The notes below the pieces were generated by a model, which was not told where the DNA came from, made no database searches, and worked only from the letters and a program-made list of their open reading frames with translations. Positions 62,838-64,000 of a stretch of 64,000 bases of DNA are shown here, piece by piece (positions within the stretch are counted from its first letter, which is position 1; every line of letters starts with the position of its first letter). A program made the translations under genes and the position numbers. The DNA is from Succinimonas sp045124755 (lineage in GTDB: Bacteria > Pseudomonadota > Gammaproteobacteria > Enterobacterales > Succinivibrionaceae): assembly GCF_045124755.1 (NCBI RefSeq), contig NZ_JBGVMK010000157.1, one strand, 5' to 3'.

Positions 62838-64000
62838 ATGGCATTATGGGGCGGCCGTTTTACCGAAGCGGCAGACGAAAGATTCAAAAGATTTAACGAT
62901 TCTCTGGTATTCGATTACCGGCTGGCGATTCAGGATATCGAGGGATCCATGGGATGGGCCAAAGCGATTCACAGCGTGGGCATTATTACCGCGGCAGAGC
63001 TGGAAAATCTGGAAAGGGCTCTCGCGGAGCTCCTGGATGAAGTGCATCAGGATCCGGAAAAAATTGCCCATGCCGGCTTTGAGGATATTCATTCCTATGT
63101 GGAAAGCCGTCTTATTGAAAAGGTGGGCGACCTGGGCAAAAAGCTTCATACCGGCAGAAGCAGGAATGATCAGGTGGCTCTGGACATTAAAATGTGGTGC
63201 CGGGATCAGAGCCGGGTGCTTCTGAAGTCCATCACAGATCTGGAGAAGGTTCTGACTGCCACGGCCCGGAAGCACTATGACACGGTAATGCCGGGGTACA
63301 CCCATTTGCAGCGCGCCCAGCCCATAACCTTCGGACACTGGGCCATGGCTTACTGTGAAATGTTTGACCGGGATTATCACCGTCTTCAAAATGCCGTGGC
63401 GCTCATGGATGCCTGTCCTCTTGGCAGCGCTGCTCTGGCCGGCACCGCTTATCCTGTGGATCGGGAGCAGCTGGCCCGGGATCTGGGCTTCAGCAGGGCC
63501 ACCCGTAACAGTCTTGATTCCGTTTCCGATCGGGATCATATTGTGGAAATTATGAACTGCGCCTCCATCTCAATGATTCATCTTTCCCGGATGGCCGAGG
63601 ATCTTATTATTTATAACAGCGGCGAATCCGCCTTTGTGGAATTGTCGGACAAGGTTACTTCCGGTTCCTCCCTGATGCCGCAGAAGAAAAATCCCGATGC
63701 TCTGGAACTCATTCGCGGCAAGGCCGGCAGAGTATTCGGAGACCAGCTGGGAATGATGACCACTCTGAAGGCGCTGCCCCTGGCCTATGACAAGGATATG
63801 CAGGAGGACAAGGAAGGGCTCTTTGACGCTCTTGATACCTGGCATGACTGTTTGGAAATGGCCGCTCTGGTATTTGAGGGCATGGAGGTCAGGAAGGAGA
63901 AAACCCTGGCCGCTGCTAAGGGCGGGTACTCCAATGCCACGGAGCTGGCTGACTATCTGGTGGGAAAGGGCGTGCCCTTCAGAGAGGCTCACGGCATTGT
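62838..64000 (+). CDS. argH: Argininosuccinate lyase (partial, C-terminus outside window)
   Basis: ArgH splits argininosuccinate into arginine and fumarate. About 387 residues are visible, starting MALWGGRFTEAADERFKRFNDSL with AAGAGGA upstream. It contains EDIHSYVESRL, GKKLHTGRSRNDQVALD, PGYTHLQRAQPITFGHW and the catalytic-serine signature GSSLMPQKKNPDALELIRGK. The frame is open to the right edge. Whether it carries the ArgA-like GNAT extension seen in Vibrio ArgH cannot be seen here. Confidence 0.96.
   Translation, partial: MALWGGRFTEAADERFKRFNDSLVFDYRLAIQDIEGSMGWAKAIHSVGIITAAELENLERALAELLDEVHQDPEKIAHAGFEDIHSYVESRLIEKVGDLGKKLHTGRSRNDQVALDIKMWCRDQSRVLLKSITDLEKVLTATARKHYDTVMPGYTHLQRAQPITFGHWAMAYCEMFDRDYHRLQNAVALMDACPLGSAALAGTAYPVDREQLARDLGFSRATRNSLDSVSDRDHIVEIMNCASISMIHLSRMAEDLIIYNSGESAFVELSDKVTSGSSLMPQKKNPDALELIRGKAGRVFGDQLGMMTTLKALPLAYDKDMQEDKEGLFDALDTWHDCLEMAALVFEGMEVRKEKTLAAAKGGYSNATELADYLVGKGVPFREAHGI

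Overview
The window looks like two different genomes joined inside one gene. Positions 1 to about 13,540 read as a Firmicutes genome, probably a Clostridia of the Oscillospiraceae kind (inference). This part holds groES-groEL behind a perfect CIRCE operator, a MinD-like ATPase, a methylglyoxal-synthase-like protein, hisS, mgtE, a GNAT acetyltransferase, the glycogen genes glgC-glgD-glgA, an IMP dehydrogenase, and most of an ATP-dependent PEP carboxykinase gene (pckA). It has strong TTGACA/TATAAT-type promoters and AGGAGG ribosome sites. From about 13,540 to 64,000 the DNA reads as a gammaproteobacterium, most likely Succinivibrionaceae-like, because a starch-degrading member of the Aeromonadales would fit (inference). 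The change falls in a highly conserved stretch near the 3' end of pckA. The gammaproteobacterial genes that follow (greB, bioH, hslO, hslR, nudE) are neighbours of pckA in relatives such as E. coli. An assembly chimera through pckA is therefore the best explanation.

Layout of the right-hand part: pckA 3' end and greB; on the minus strand a SprA-like metalloprotease gene with a small flagellar-rod-like partner, and bioH; amtB behind a near-consensus sigma-54 promoter; hslR-hslO; a complete type II secretion operon gspC to gspN followed directly by nudE; then a 24-kb block of six large exported proteins for starch breakdown; then the arginine genes, argE divergent from argCBFGH with two ARG boxes between them. 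argH runs off the right end.

The starch block and the secretion operon probably work together. The six proteins are an amylase-pullulanase fusion with a Sec signal, a PKD-repeat lipoprotein with no catalytic domain, two large amylase lipoproteins with PKD and starch-binding modules, a full-length PulA-type pullulanase lipoprotein, and a second pullulanase lipoprotein. Klebsiella PulA is the classical type II secretion lipoprotein substrate, so the adjacent Gsp machine is the obvious candidate for moving these enzymes to the cell surface. A shared 16-bp operator-like motif (TTGAAA-N4-TTCAA type) lies in front of at least three of these genes.

Other points of interest: a 24-codon leader ORF with alternative Shine-Dalgarno pairings in front of mgtE; a methylglyoxal-synthase homologue that has lost catalytic residues; an IMP dehydrogenase of the Tritrichomonas-like type; and small palindromic repeats in the Firmicutes part. 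I saw no tRNA, rRNA, CRISPR array, transposase or prophage.
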